DNA of 7,683 nucleotides from an uncultured Aquabacterium sp. (GTDB lineage: Bacteria > Pseudomonadota > Gammaproteobacteria > Burkholderiales > Burkholderiaceae_C), in the NCBI GenBank assembly GCA_937923225.1, contig CALAKR010000504.1, positions 1 to 7,683 of the forward strand, read 5' to 3'. Shown here one piece after another: positions 1 through 6,930 of the stretch. The position numbers and the translations under genes were made by a program. Position 1 is the stretch's first letter. Each line of letters starts with the position of its first letter. The notes under the pieces are model-generated. The model was given only the letters and a program-made list of their open reading frames with translations, was not told where the DNA came from and did no database searches.

Positions 1-1949
1 CGCTCACGCGAGCGCGACTTGAACAGGTTGCCCAGGTAGGGAATGTCTCCGAGCAGGGGCACCTGGGAGTCGGAGTTGCTGTATTCGTCCTTGAGCAGGC
101 CGGCCAGCACCAGCGTGGAGCCGTCGTCGATCACCACCGTGGTTTCGATAGAGCTCTTGTTTGTGGTCGGCCCGTTGGTGGCGTTGACGGTGGCCGAATC
201 GACGGAAGAGTTCTCCTGGAACACCGTCATGCGGACCACCCCGCCCTCGCCCACCTGCGGACGCACGCGCAAGGTCAGACCCACATCCTTGCGCTCCACC
301 GTGGTGTAGGGGCTCACGGTCGAGCCGCCACTGGAGGTGGAGTAGGAGCCCGTCACGAAGGGCACATTCTGGCCCACCACGATTTTGGCTTCCTCGTTGT
401 CCAGCGTGATCATGTTCGGCTTGGACAGCACGTTGCCATCGGCCTTGGTTTCCAGGAAGTTGGCCAGCGCACCCAGGCTGTAGGTGCCATTGCTGTTGCG
501 CTTGACAACCCCGACGCTCATCCCCTTGACGCCCGACAGCACCGTTTCGGGATTGACGGCGGCAGCCAGCAGGCCGGGGATGCCGCCCACCGGCAGGTTG
601 GTGCCGAGGCCAGCGTTGCTGCCCAGGGCGCTCACCCACTGGATACCGACCTCGTTGAGCTTGTTCTCGGACACCTCGACGACCATCGCCTCGATGTAGA
701 TCTGCGCGCGGCGGCCATCGAGTTGGTCGATCACCGCGCGCAGTTGCCGGTACAGCGCATCCGGCGCCGTGATGATCAGCGAGTTGCTGGCCGGATCGGC
801 CTGGATGAAACCACCCGTGGAAGGCTGCGCCGAAGCGCCCACCGGCGCCGTGGCTTGGGTAGACATGCCGGAGGACGACGATGAGCCCGACAGGCTCGAT
901 GAACTGCTGGTGTTGGCAGAAGTCGGTGTGGTCGATGCCGTAGGCGTGCTGCTCGCGCCACCCGATGACGATGACGATCCACCCGCCCCACCCGTGGGGA
1001 AGGCCGCGCGCAGGATCTGCGCCAGCTTCACCGCATCGGCGTTCTTGAGGTAGACCACATTGATGCCGCTGCCGGCCAGGCCATTGCTGCCAGGGCGGTC
1101 CAGGCGCTGCACCAGGCCCTTGAGCATGGCCAGCCGGGCCGGGTTGGCGGCACGCACCAGCAGGGTATTGGTGCGCGGCTCGGCCATCACGGTGGTGGCC
1201 TGGGCTGCAGCCGCAGCGCCCGGCACCGCGGTGCCGCCGCCATCGGCGAAGCGCTGCACCATCGGCGCCAGGTCAGACGCGATCGCGTACTGCAGCGGGA
1301 TCGCCTCCATCTCCGTGGCGCTGGGCACATCCATCGCCGCCACGATCTGGCCGATGCGGCGCAGGTTGTCGGCGTAGTCGGTGATCACCAGCGTGTTGGT
1401 GGCCGGGTTGGCGTTGATGGTGTTGTTGGGGCTGATCAGAGGGCGCAGCACCGTGACCATGCTGTTGGCGTTCTCGAACTGCAGCTTGAAGATCTGCGTG
1501 AGCACCTGGTCGCCCGAGCGCTTGACGGCATTGCCCACCTCGACAGTGCCGGTCTGCAGCTTGGCCTCGGCCTCGGGCACCACCTTGAGCAGGCCCGACA
1601 CCTCGACCAGGGCGAAGCCCTGGCCACGCAGCGCCGACAGGAAGTTCAGGTAGGCCTCGCGCGGTGTGAGCGGCTGCTCGCTGTACAGCGTGATCGTGCC
1701 CTTCACGCGCGGGTCGACCATGATCTGCCGGTCGATGATGGCGGCCATGGCGCGAGCCACACCTTCGATCTCGGCATTGACGAAGTTCAGGGTGACCGAG
1801 GCGCTTTCCCTGCGGGCCGGGGCCGCCAGGGCCTCCCCACCGGGCAGCAGCGACACCAGGGGCAGCACCCCGCCGGGGCCGAAGACCAGCGCGAGGGTGG
1901 TGGCCAGCGCCACGGCGCGGGGACGGGAAACCAGAGGATGGGTCAGCAT
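1..1949 (-). CDS. gspD: GspD, type II secretion outer-membrane secretin (3' end cut off by window edge)
   Basis: GspD forms the multimeric outer-membrane channel through which folded exoproteins leave the periplasm. I read 649 codons from the ATG at 1949 to the window edge with no stop or frameshift. Residues 1-42 look like a Sec signal peptide, with probable cleavage after ALA at 40-42. An N0 domain follows (about 50-120), then N1 (148-208), N2 (212-290), N3 (295-410) and the secretin domain from about 415. The secretin signature spans about 610-643, including GSTLVLAGLL and VPLLGDIPYLGNLF. By comparison with PulD, the last strands of the secretin domain and any pilotin-binding S domain are missing. 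N3 carries a long Ser/Thr-rich loop (about 320-370), and N2 has a Gly/Ala-rich loop at 237-250. The gene starts 3 bases after the gspN stop with only a weak GGA ribosome-binding site, which suggests translational coupling. Identification is very secure. Confidence 0.97.
   Translation of the reverse strand, partial: MLTHPLVSRPRAVALATTLALVFGPGGVLPLVSLLPGGEALAAPARRESASVTLNFVNAEIEGVARAMAAIIDRQIMVDPRVKGTITLYSEQPLTPREAYLNFLSALRGQGFALVEVSGLLKVVPEAEAKLQTGTVEVGNAVKRSGDQVLTQIFKLQFENANSMVTVLRPLISPNNTINANPATNTLVITDYADNLRRIGQIVAAMDVPSATEMEAIPLQYAIASDLAPMVQRFADGGGTAVPGAAAAAQATTVMAEPRTNTLLVRAANPARLAMLKGLVQRLDRPGSNGLAGSGINVVYLKNADAVKLAQILRAAFPTGGAGGSSSSSGGASSTPTASTTPTSANTSSSSSLSGSSSSSGMSTQATAPVGASAQPSTGGFIQADPASNSLIITAPDALYRQLRAVIDQLDGRRAQIYIEAMVVEVSENKLNEVGIQWVSALGSNAGLGTNLPVGGIPGLLAAAVNPETVLSGVKGMSVGVVKRNSNGTYSLGALANFLETKADGNVLSKPNMITLDNEEAKIVVGQNVPFVTGSYSTSSGGSTVSPYTTVERKDVGLTLRVRPQVGEGGVVRMTVFQENSSVDSATVNATNGPTTNKSSIETTVVIDDGSTLVLAGLLKDEYSNSDSQVPLLGDIPYLGNLFKSRSRE
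864..978 (-). repeat. Serine-codon low-complexity tract inside gspD
   Basis: Two short runs of serine codons flank a Ser/Thr/Pro/Ala-rich loop of GspD. The run at 964-978 is a perfect alternation of TCG and TCA (five codons, 2.5 copies of a 6-base unit). The run at 870-884 is TCA TCG TCG TCC TCC. They encode residues 325-329 and 356-360, each followed by Gly. The loop sits within the N3 domain, where other GspD proteins have a shorter flexible loop. Confidence 0.6.
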
Positions 1950-1952
1950 GAC

Positions 1953-2903
1953 TTATCCGATCGAAATGACAGAACGGTCGCCCTCGCGGCGGCCGATGAT
2001 GCTCAACAAATTGCTCAGCGCGCCGCGTTCGGCTTCGCTGGCCGTGGCCTCGCCACGGAAGCGCGCCCCGGCCGAGCCGACCGAGCCGGAGCCGCTGAGC
2101 TGCAGCGCGCCGTTCTCGGTAGAGAGCCCCAGCATGACCTGGTCCTGCATGCCGTCAAGCGACAGGCGGTAGGTCCCCAGGCGATCCAGCGTGGTCACGC
2201 GGGAGGCCACATCCTGGAACACCAGGTCAGCGCGCCCCTCCACCTGCAGGCGCCCCTGCGCCCACACCATGCGCAGCCCTTGTGTGTTCAAGCGCAGCGT
2301 GCCCGTGAGCTCCAGCGTGTTCCAGGGCGTGCCCAGGCCCGACAGCCAGCCGGCCGGCCACTGCCCGCTCACACCCGGCCCAAAACCCTGTGCACCCGGT
2401 GCCGCACCTTCTGGCGCCGCGGCCTGGGCCTGCCGGCCATTGATCAGTTCAGCCTGCACGCGCCCCCAGCCGGGCCGCACGATCAGGGCCACGGGCTCGG
2501 GCAGGCAACAATCCTGCGTCAGTTCCAGCTTGAGGCCCAGGCCATGGGGGCGCAGATGCCAGCCCAGGCGGCCAGGCAGCGCACGCGCATCACGGCTGCC
2601 GGGCCCGCCGGTGAGCACCGCCACCGCATCCCCCGACCAGACCGTGCCCTGGGCTTCGGCCAGGATCAGGCGCCCGCCCGTCCGGCTGTTGACCGCATCG
2701 GCCAGCCACGAGGCCGGCGCGAACAGCATCAGGCCCAGCAAACCGCCCAGCACGGCGCCCCAGCGCCCCCAGCGACGGCCGGCCTGGCGCATCTTTTCCC
2801 ACTTGACCGTCTCGAGCGTGGACTCCAGCCAGCGCGAGGTGGCCTCGAAACCCTTGGGCTTCCAGGCGGCCGTACCGCGCTTGACGGATGAGAACCAGGA
2901 CAT
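1953..2903 (-). CDS. gspN: GspN, type II secretion accessory protein
   Basis: GspN proteins (T2SSN family) are single-pass inner-membrane proteins with a periplasmic body; their exact role is not settled and many T2SS lack them. The product is 316 residues. A hydrophobic segment lies at about 48-64, followed by the ASWLADAV and GTVWSG (86-91) motifs, GTPWNTL (191-197), and a C-terminal LLSIIGRREG ending in SVISIG, all as I recall from betaproteobacterial GspN. There is a Cys-Cys pair at 132-133 and an Ala/Gly/Pro/Gln-rich loop at about 157-180. I chose the ATG at 2903 because AAGGA lies 9 bases upstream, sharing a base with the gspM stop. An in-frame ATG at 2792 would give a shorter form starting 10 residues before the membrane segment. 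The open frame extends upstream to 3035, but that part lies inside gspM. The stop is 3 bases before gspD. Confidence 0.9.
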   Translation of the reverse strand: MSWFSSVKRGTAAWKPKGFEATSRWLESTLETVKWEKMRQAGRRWGRWGAVLGGLLGLMLFAPASWLADAVNSRTGGRLILAEAQGTVWSGDAVAVLTGGPGSRDARALPGRLGWHLRPHGLGLKLELTQDCCLPEPVALIVRPGWGRVQAELINGRQAQAAAPEGAAPGAQGFGPGVSGQWPAGWLSGLGTPWNTLELTGTLRLNTQGLRMVWAQGRLQVEGRADLVFQDVASRVTTLDRLGTYRLSLDGMQDQVMLGLSTENGALQLSGSGSVGSAGARFRGEATASEAERGALSNLLSIIGRREGDRSVISIG

Positions 2904-2912
2904 CGGCACCGT

Positions 2913-2917
2913 TCCTT
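2913..2917 (-). promoter_or_regulatory. Ribosome-binding site of gspN
   Basis: On the minus strand AAGGA lies 9 bases before the ATG at 2903, and its first base is the last base of the gspM stop codon. It favours the long GspN form over an internal start at 2792, which has only a weaker GGGA upstream. Confidence 0.6.
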
Positions 2918-3441
2918 CAGCGCCCCGCTGGCGCGACGCCGGGCAGCACCACGCTGACAGTGCCGGAGTACACCCCGGGCTCGACCTGCGCGAAATTGGC
3001 CTCCACGGCGCGCGCACGGGCGTTGGCGCGGACATCGGCCAGCCACTGGGCCAGGTCGGCGCCGGCCACCTTGGTGAGCGTCACGGTGGCGCGGTCAGGC
3101 AGCATGCGGATTTTGGCGCCCTCGCCCAGGCGCTCGGTGGCGCTGCGCAGGGCGGCCTCGGCCTGGGCCGGCGGCACCACGGGCGCCTGCCGCAAGGCCT
3201 TGACCTCGGCGGCCTGGCGCTGCATGTCTTCGAGCACGGCGTTGACCTCGCGCAGCTGCACCGGGGTCTGCTGCAGCGTCTTCCAGGCCGGGCGCACACC
3301 GATCAGGAAGACCAGGGTGATCGCAGCCAGCCAGGCCATCACGGTGACAAGCTGGCGCTCGCGCGGCGCCATGGCGGCCCAGCGTGCCGTCAATTGCGCG
3401 CGCAGGCCCTGGAGGGGAGAAGATGCGGTCTGTTCAGCCAT
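2917..3441 (-). CDS. gspM: GspM, type II secretion inner-membrane platform protein
   Basis: GspM is a small bitopic inner-membrane protein that pairs with GspL and helps hold the assembly platform together. The 174-residue product has the family layout. A short cytoplasmic stretch contains the typical MAPRERQLV (about 24-32) just before the single membrane segment at about 31-50. A predicted helical/coiled region follows (about 53-105, rich in Leu, Gln, Glu and Ala), and then a small periplasmic ferredoxin-like domain (about 105-170) that includes KVAGADLAQWLADV. The ATG at 3441 is 12 bases after the gspL stop; the site before it (GAG) is weak, so coupling to gspL translation is likely. Length is normal for the family. 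Identity rests on the topology, the RER motif and the position between gspL and gspN. Confidence 0.93.
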   Translation of the reverse strand: MAEQTASSPLQGLRAQLTARWAAMAPRERQLVTVMAWLAAITLVFLIGVRPAWKTLQQTPVQLREVNAVLEDMQRQAAEVKALRQAPVVPPAQAEAALRSATERLGEGAKIRMLPDRATVTLTKVAGADLAQWLADVRANARARAVEANFAQVEPGVYSGTVSVVLPGVAPAGR

Positions 3442-3453
3442 GGTGTGTCTCGA

Positions 3454-4719
3454 TCAGCCCCGCGCCGCGCGACGCACGGTGACCTGGCCATTGCCTTGCT
3501 GCTCAACGGCGAACCCGGCCGCCTGCAGCGCCTCGCTGAACTGCATCAGCTGCGGCTGGCCCCACTGTTCGGGCAAGGCCACCGACAGGCTGGCGCCGTC
3601 ATAAGCCAGCCCGCGCGAGGGCGTGTCCCCCTGCCAGGCGCCGGCCACGGCCTGCATCAGCGTTTCCAGGTCAGCATCGCCCGGCTGGCCGGCCAGGGCA
3701 CGCAGGTTGTCGGTCTCGCGGCGCATTTGCACCGGCGCGTCCAGGATCACCTGCACCTGCGGATGGGCCTGCTTGAGCACGGTGGTGATGGCGTCGCGGC
3801 GGGCCTTGACCTCGCGCTGCTGGTGCCAGGCCCACAGGTTCAGGCCGATCACCTGCACCACGACCAGGGCCAGCAGGCCGGCACGCACAGGGCGCCACTG
3901 CGGACTCAGGAACTGGCGCCACTGGTCGGCCACCACCTGCCAGCCCTTGGTGCTGGGCGTGAGTTCGAACTGCAGCAGGTTCCACATCGAGCGGGCCGCC
4001 TGCAGCAGGTGTTCGGTCTGGGTCTGGGCATGCACGGCATGGCCCAGCCAGCGTTCGGCCGGCGCAGCAGCGGCCGGCGTGGCAAAGCAGCGGGCGCCAT
4101 CGGGCAGGGGCTCGGGCAGCAGGGCACGGGCCAGCGTGCCGCCCAGCGGCCAGGTGGCCACGCCCTCAGGGGTGGACCAGGTCACCAGCAGCTCGGCGCC
4201 ATCTTCTCGGGTGCTGCCGGGCGTGTCGTGCACTTCATGGAAGTAGGCGGTTTCAGGCGCGTCCGGCCACACGGCGGGCACCACGCGCGAGACGCGCACC
4301 TTGGCCTTCTCCAGCGCCATCAACTGGCCCGTGAGCCAGGTGTGGTCGCACACGGCCACCCAGGTAGGCTCACCCGCCTTGGCCTGCGGGGCCACGGCCA
4401 GGTGCAGGTCTTCGGGGTCGTCCAGCAGTTGGTCTTCGAGCAGGCTGCCCAGGGCCTGGCGCAGGCGTGCCGAGGGCGCGCGAGGCAGGGTCAGGCGCTG
4501 CCAGCTCACATCGGTGAATCCGGTCACGGCCACCACGGCGTCGGCTTTGGGCAGGCCCGACGCCGGGGCCACACCCTGGCGGGCCACCGTCTGGCCATTG
4601 GCGGTGAGCACGTACACGTACTCGCCCGGCCCGGCAGACGCACCCGATGCCGCCCCCGCGTGATCCGGGTCGGAAGACAGGCGACGATGCGCCGGCAGCT
4701 GGATGATCAGTGTGCTCAT
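3454..4719 (-). CDS. gspL: GspL, type II secretion platform protein that recruits the GspE ATPase
   Basis: GspL has a large actin-like cytoplasmic domain that binds the GspE ATPase, one membrane helix and a periplasmic ferredoxin-like domain that pairs with GspM. The 421-residue product fits. It begins with MSTLIIQLPA, typical of betaproteobacterial GspL. The cytoplasmic domain runs to about 275, with SWQRLTLPR (72-80) and SMWNLLQFEL (244-253). A membrane helix lies at about 279-298, followed by a periplasmic part rich in charged residues and ending in a beta-alpha-beta-like region. I chose the ATG at 4719 for the conserved N-terminus, although no good ribosome-binding site precedes it (AGGG only 1 base away). 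The frame stays open upstream to a TTG at 4797, which would add 26 residues of unfamiliar sequence. A low-complexity Ala/Gly/Ser stretch at 20-32 is unusual this early in the domain. It lies 112 bases downstream of gspK. Confidence 0.95.
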   Translation of the reverse strand: MSTLIIQLPAHRRLSSDPDHAGAASGASAGPGEYVYVLTANGQTVARQGVAPASGLPKADAVVAVTGFTDVSWQRLTLPRAPSARLRQALGSLLEDQLLDDPEDLHLAVAPQAKAGEPTWVAVCDHTWLTGQLMALEKAKVRVSRVVPAVWPDAPETAYFHEVHDTPGSTREDGAELLVTWSTPEGVATWPLGGTLARALLPEPLPDGARCFATPAAAAPAERWLGHAVHAQTQTEHLLQAARSMWNLLQFELTPSTKGWQVVADQWRQFLSPQWRPVRAGLLALVVVQVIGLNLWAWHQQREVKARRDAITTVLKQAHPQVQVILDAPVQMRRETDNLRALAGQPGDADLETLMQAVAGAWQGDTPSRGLAYDGASLSVALPEQWGQPQLMQFSEALQAAGFAVEQQGNGQVTVRRAARG

Positions 4720-4776
4720 GCCCTGGGGGACTGCTTGCGTGAAGGGGTCCGACCACACAGGGTAGTCATCCCGTCG

Positions 4777-4829
4777 ATTGTAGAAGGCCGAGAACAACGG
4801 CCATTTAAGGATTCATACCCGTTTTGCAA
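4777..4829 (-). promoter_or_regulatory. Possible internal promoter upstream of gspL
   Basis: The 112-base gap between gspK and gspL (4720-4831) contains two promoter-like arrangements on the minus strand. One is TTGCAA (4829-4824) followed after 16 bases by TAAATG (4807-4802). The other is a good -10-like TACAAT (4782-4777), but with only AATGGC at the -35 spacing. The local sequence is clearly richer in A+T than the surrounding genes, and this is the only sizeable gap in the cluster. Neither candidate is a consensus sigma-70 promoter, so this is an inference. Confidence 0.3.
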
Positions 4830-4831
4830 CA

Positions 4832-5848
4832 TCACCGGGCCCCCTGGGGCGCCTGCATGTCCATGCCCGAGGCCGAGGTCTCGAACAGCACGCGGATGTT
4901 CAGGCCGTCACGCTTGACCACATAGCGCTTCTGCATGACGCTGTCCTCCAGGCGCAGACGCCCGGTGATCTCGAAGTAGCTGGAGGTGACGCTGACATTG
5001 CTGCCCGGCGGCTGGGCGGCGTTGCCCAGCACGTTGGACACCTCGCCCGCGTCCTTGAATGGGTTGCGCTGGCGGTACTGCACCAGGCGGTCGGCCCGCC
5101 CCAGATCCACATCCAGAACGGCAGCCAGCACCTCGCGCGGCGCAGTGTTGAGGTTGACGGGCACCTGGTCGTCCACGATCAAGGTCACGTAGGGCCGCAG
5201 CCGCTCGGCCACGCCTGCATCCACCCCCAGCCACACGATCTGGTCCACCGTCTGCGGCATCACCGGCGCCTTCTGACGGCCCTCCTCGCCACCGAGCTTG
5301 GCCAGCATCTGCGGATCATCCGCCGCACGGCCAAGCCAGGCACGGCGCCAAGCCAGCGCCAGGGTATCGGCCACCGAAGGCGACATCGACAGGTACTCGC
5401 ACAGGCGCTGCAAGGCCTGCAACTGGGCCTGGTCGATCTCGCCGGTGGAATCGACCAGCGACGCCAGGTTGAAGCGCGCCGCCACATCGTAGATCTGCCC
5501 GGACAGGAAGGCCTCTGGCCCTGAATCGGCGGTGTTCTCCTGGTCGGAGGCCAGGAAGCTGGAGATGCGCGCTTCGGCCAGCGGCACGGCCCAGGGCTCG
5601 CCCAGGTGGTCCACGGTGCGGCTGTCGGCGCGCAGGATCAAGCGCCCCCAGTCCAGCGCGCCGCGCAGGATCCATTGCGACTGCGCCACGCTGCGCTCGG
5701 CCGATTCCACCTGCACGGCCCGCCACTGCTGCCAGACCATGGACGAGGCGATGGTGACCACGATGGTGACGATGACCATCGCCGCCAGCAGGGCCGCGCC
5801 GCGCTGGTGCGTGCGTGGATGAAGAGACCAGGTGGTGCTACGCGACAT
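4832..5848 (-). CDS. gspK: GspK, minor pseudopilin at the pseudopilus tip
   Basis: GspK is the largest minor pseudopilin; with GspI and GspJ it forms the complex that starts and caps the pseudopilus. The 338-residue product has a basic leader ending QRG (15-17), then a hydrophobic helix starting AALLAAMVIVTIVV. The prepilin peptidase would cut after Gly17. Mature position 5 is Ala22 and not the Glu found in other pseudopilins, which is the known hallmark of GspK. The long globular part is typical: IYDVAARFNLASLVD (about 119-133), an alpha-helical insertion, then VNLNTAPREVL, the recurring K-family motif, followed by NPFKDAGEV. The ATG at 5848 is 8 bases after the gspJ stop, with GAGG 6 bases upstream that overlaps that stop. 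The predicted calcium-binding region known from GspK was not resolved by eye. Confidence 0.96.
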   Translation of the reverse strand: MSRSTTWSLHPRTHQRGAALLAAMVIVTIVVTIASSMVWQQWRAVQVESAERSVAQSQWILRGALDWGRLILRADSRTVDHLGEPWAVPLAEARISSFLASDQENTADSGPEAFLSGQIYDVAARFNLASLVDSTGEIDQAQLQALQRLCEYLSMSPSVADTLALAWRRAWLGRAADDPQMLAKLGGEEGRQKAPVMPQTVDQIVWLGVDAGVAERLRPYVTLIVDDQVPVNLNTAPREVLAAVLDVDLGRADRLVQYRQRNPFKDAGEVSNVLGNAAQPPGSNVSVTSSYFEITGRLRLEDSVMQKRYVVKRDGLNIRVLFETSASGMDMQAPQGAR

Positions 5849-5856
5849 GCCCGGCC

Positions 5857-6516
5857 TCAGTTCTGGTTGGGCTGGTAGGCCAGCGCCACATCACGGATGA
5901 TGCTGCCCTCGAAGCCGCTGCCGGCCCCCATGGCCAGCACGCAGCGCACGCCACGCGGAATGGGTGGACGCCTGATCTGGATGCCCCCGGCGCTGGACTG
6001 ACAGTTGGTCCATGCCCCGCCTCGATTGCAATACAGCTGCCACTGGTCGATGCCCACCAGGGCTTGCAGCGAACCGAGCTCATTGCCCTGGAAGGACATC
6101 GACCGCGTCCATTGCTCCTGCAGCTCGCCCACGGTGGTCACGGCCGGGCCTGCCCAGCGCACCCAGCGGCCGCTGCGCAGCGCCCACACCACCACCTGCA
6201 TGCCGCCACCCGGCGCCCGGCGCGTCATGCGCAAGGTGCTGCCATCGAACAGCAGGGGCTCGACCGTCTGCGAATCCAGCACGGCCCCCAGATCGGCCTG
6301 CCATTGCGTCATCACCGACTGCAGCCGCAGCGTGCGCTGCACATTGCCATCGGCCACCTCACGGGCCTTGCTGATGCCCTCCACGCCCTGCCAGGCCATC
6401 AAGGCCATCACGGACAGGATGAGCAGGGCCACCATCACCTCGATCAGCGTGAAGCCGCGATGGCGCGACATGGTGGTGACGCGGCCAAGCCAGCGCAATG
6501 GAGCAAGACAGGCCAT
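5857..6516 (-). CDS. gspJ: GspJ, minor pseudopilin
   Basis: GspJ is a minor pseudopilin of the I-J-K tip complex. The prepilin signature RG-FTLIEVMVAL is clear, with the peptidase cleaving before Phe22 and Glu26 at mature position 5. The membrane helix covers about 22-44. The globular part has the J-family pattern TQWQADLGAVLDS followed by VEPLLFDG. Two cysteines are close together in YCNRGGAWTNC and a third lies in GVRCVLAM, so a disulfide is possible. I chose the ATG at 6516 (219 residues) because it is 3 bases after the gspI stop and has GAGG (6526-6529) 9 bases upstream. The alternative ATG at 6471 gives a more ordinary 6-residue leader (MSRHRG) but has no ribosome-binding site and leaves a 48-base gap. 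Confidence 0.94.
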   Translation of the reverse strand: MACLAPLRWLGRVTTMSRHRGFTLIEVMVALLILSVMALMAWQGVEGISKAREVADGNVQRTLRLQSVMTQWQADLGAVLDSQTVEPLLFDGSTLRMTRRAPGGGMQVVVWALRSGRWVRWAGPAVTTVGELQEQWTRSMSFQGNELGSLQALVGIDQWQLYCNRGGAWTNCQSSAGGIQIRRPPIPRGVRCVLAMGAGSGFEGSIIRDVALAYQPNQN

Positions 6517-6519
6517 CGC

Positions 6520-6930
6520 TCAGTACCTCGGAACCACGGTGGACAGGTTCACGATGGACTGCCCCTGCTCGTCGAGCACCTGCGCATCGACGCGGCGGAA
6601 ATCCGGATTAGGTGTGGCCCGCACGTGCTGCAGGCCCTTGAGCTGGCGCCCCAGTTGCTGGCACTGGAACTCGCCATCACCGGTGTTCGGGTAGACCTGG
6701 CTCAAGCGCAGTGCGGTGAGCTGGTTCTCGGCGCACCACTGCGCCACGGTCAGGTCGGCCAGGCGCTGGGCGTTCACCGTCAGGCCGCCAGCCGCCTTGA
6801 ACCCCGCCGCCAGGGTGATGGCCACCACGGACAGCGCCACCAGCACCTCGATCAGGGTCATGCCGCGCGGGCGATGCGGAACATGGCGATGGCAACGGCG
6901 AATAAAGCAGCGTGGGGCCTCAGCGTACAT
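6520..6930 (-). CDS. gspI: GspI, minor pseudopilin
   Basis: GspI is the minor pseudopilin that joins GspJ and GspK in the tip complex. The 136-residue product carries the signature PRG-MTLIEVLVAL, with cleavage expected before Met24 and Glu28 at mature position 5. The conserved I-family stretch AENQLTALRLSQ follows, and the C-terminal beta-rich part includes two cysteines (QWCAENQ and FQCQQLG). The ATG at 6930 is well supported: GGAGG lies 6 bases upstream (6937-6941) and no other start codon lies between it and the cleavage site. It overlaps the end of gspH by 11 bases. The 23-residue leader is rich in Arg and His and includes two Cys, which is unusual for such leaders. The same frame stays open further upstream into gspH, but that part is a shadow. 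Confidence 0.95.
   Translation of the reverse strand: MYAEAPRCFIRRCHRHVPHRPRGMTLIEVLVALSVVAITLAAGFKAAGGLTVNAQRLADLTVAQWCAENQLTALRLSQVYPNTGDGEFQCQQLGRQLKGLQHVRATPNPDFRRVDAQVLDEQGQSIVNLSTVVPRY

Noticed and set aside
4..639. A 211-codon minus-strand frame over gspD
   Set aside because: It is out of frame with gspD, whose own frame was read intact from 1949 to the edge and contains the secretin signature.
2904..3035. Upstream extension of GspN to a start at 3035
   Set aside because: The extension lies mostly inside gspM, has unrelated composition, and a good ribosome-binding site marks the start at 2903.
4720..4831. A small gene or terminator in the gspK-gspL gap
   Set aside because: No stem-loop followed by a T-run and no small frame with a ribosome-binding site and recognisable product were visible, so only a possible promoter is proposed.
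2191..4917. A 908-codon open frame on the plus strand
   Set aside because: It runs antisense across gspN, gspM and gspL. Its product is a low-complexity Gly/His/Arg/Gln-rich sequence with no recognisable domain, as expected from an antisense frame of GC-rich genes.
5832..5848. GspK as a defective pseudopilin because it lacks Glu at mature position 5
   Set aside because: Absence of this Glu is a known, normal property of GspK and not a mutation.
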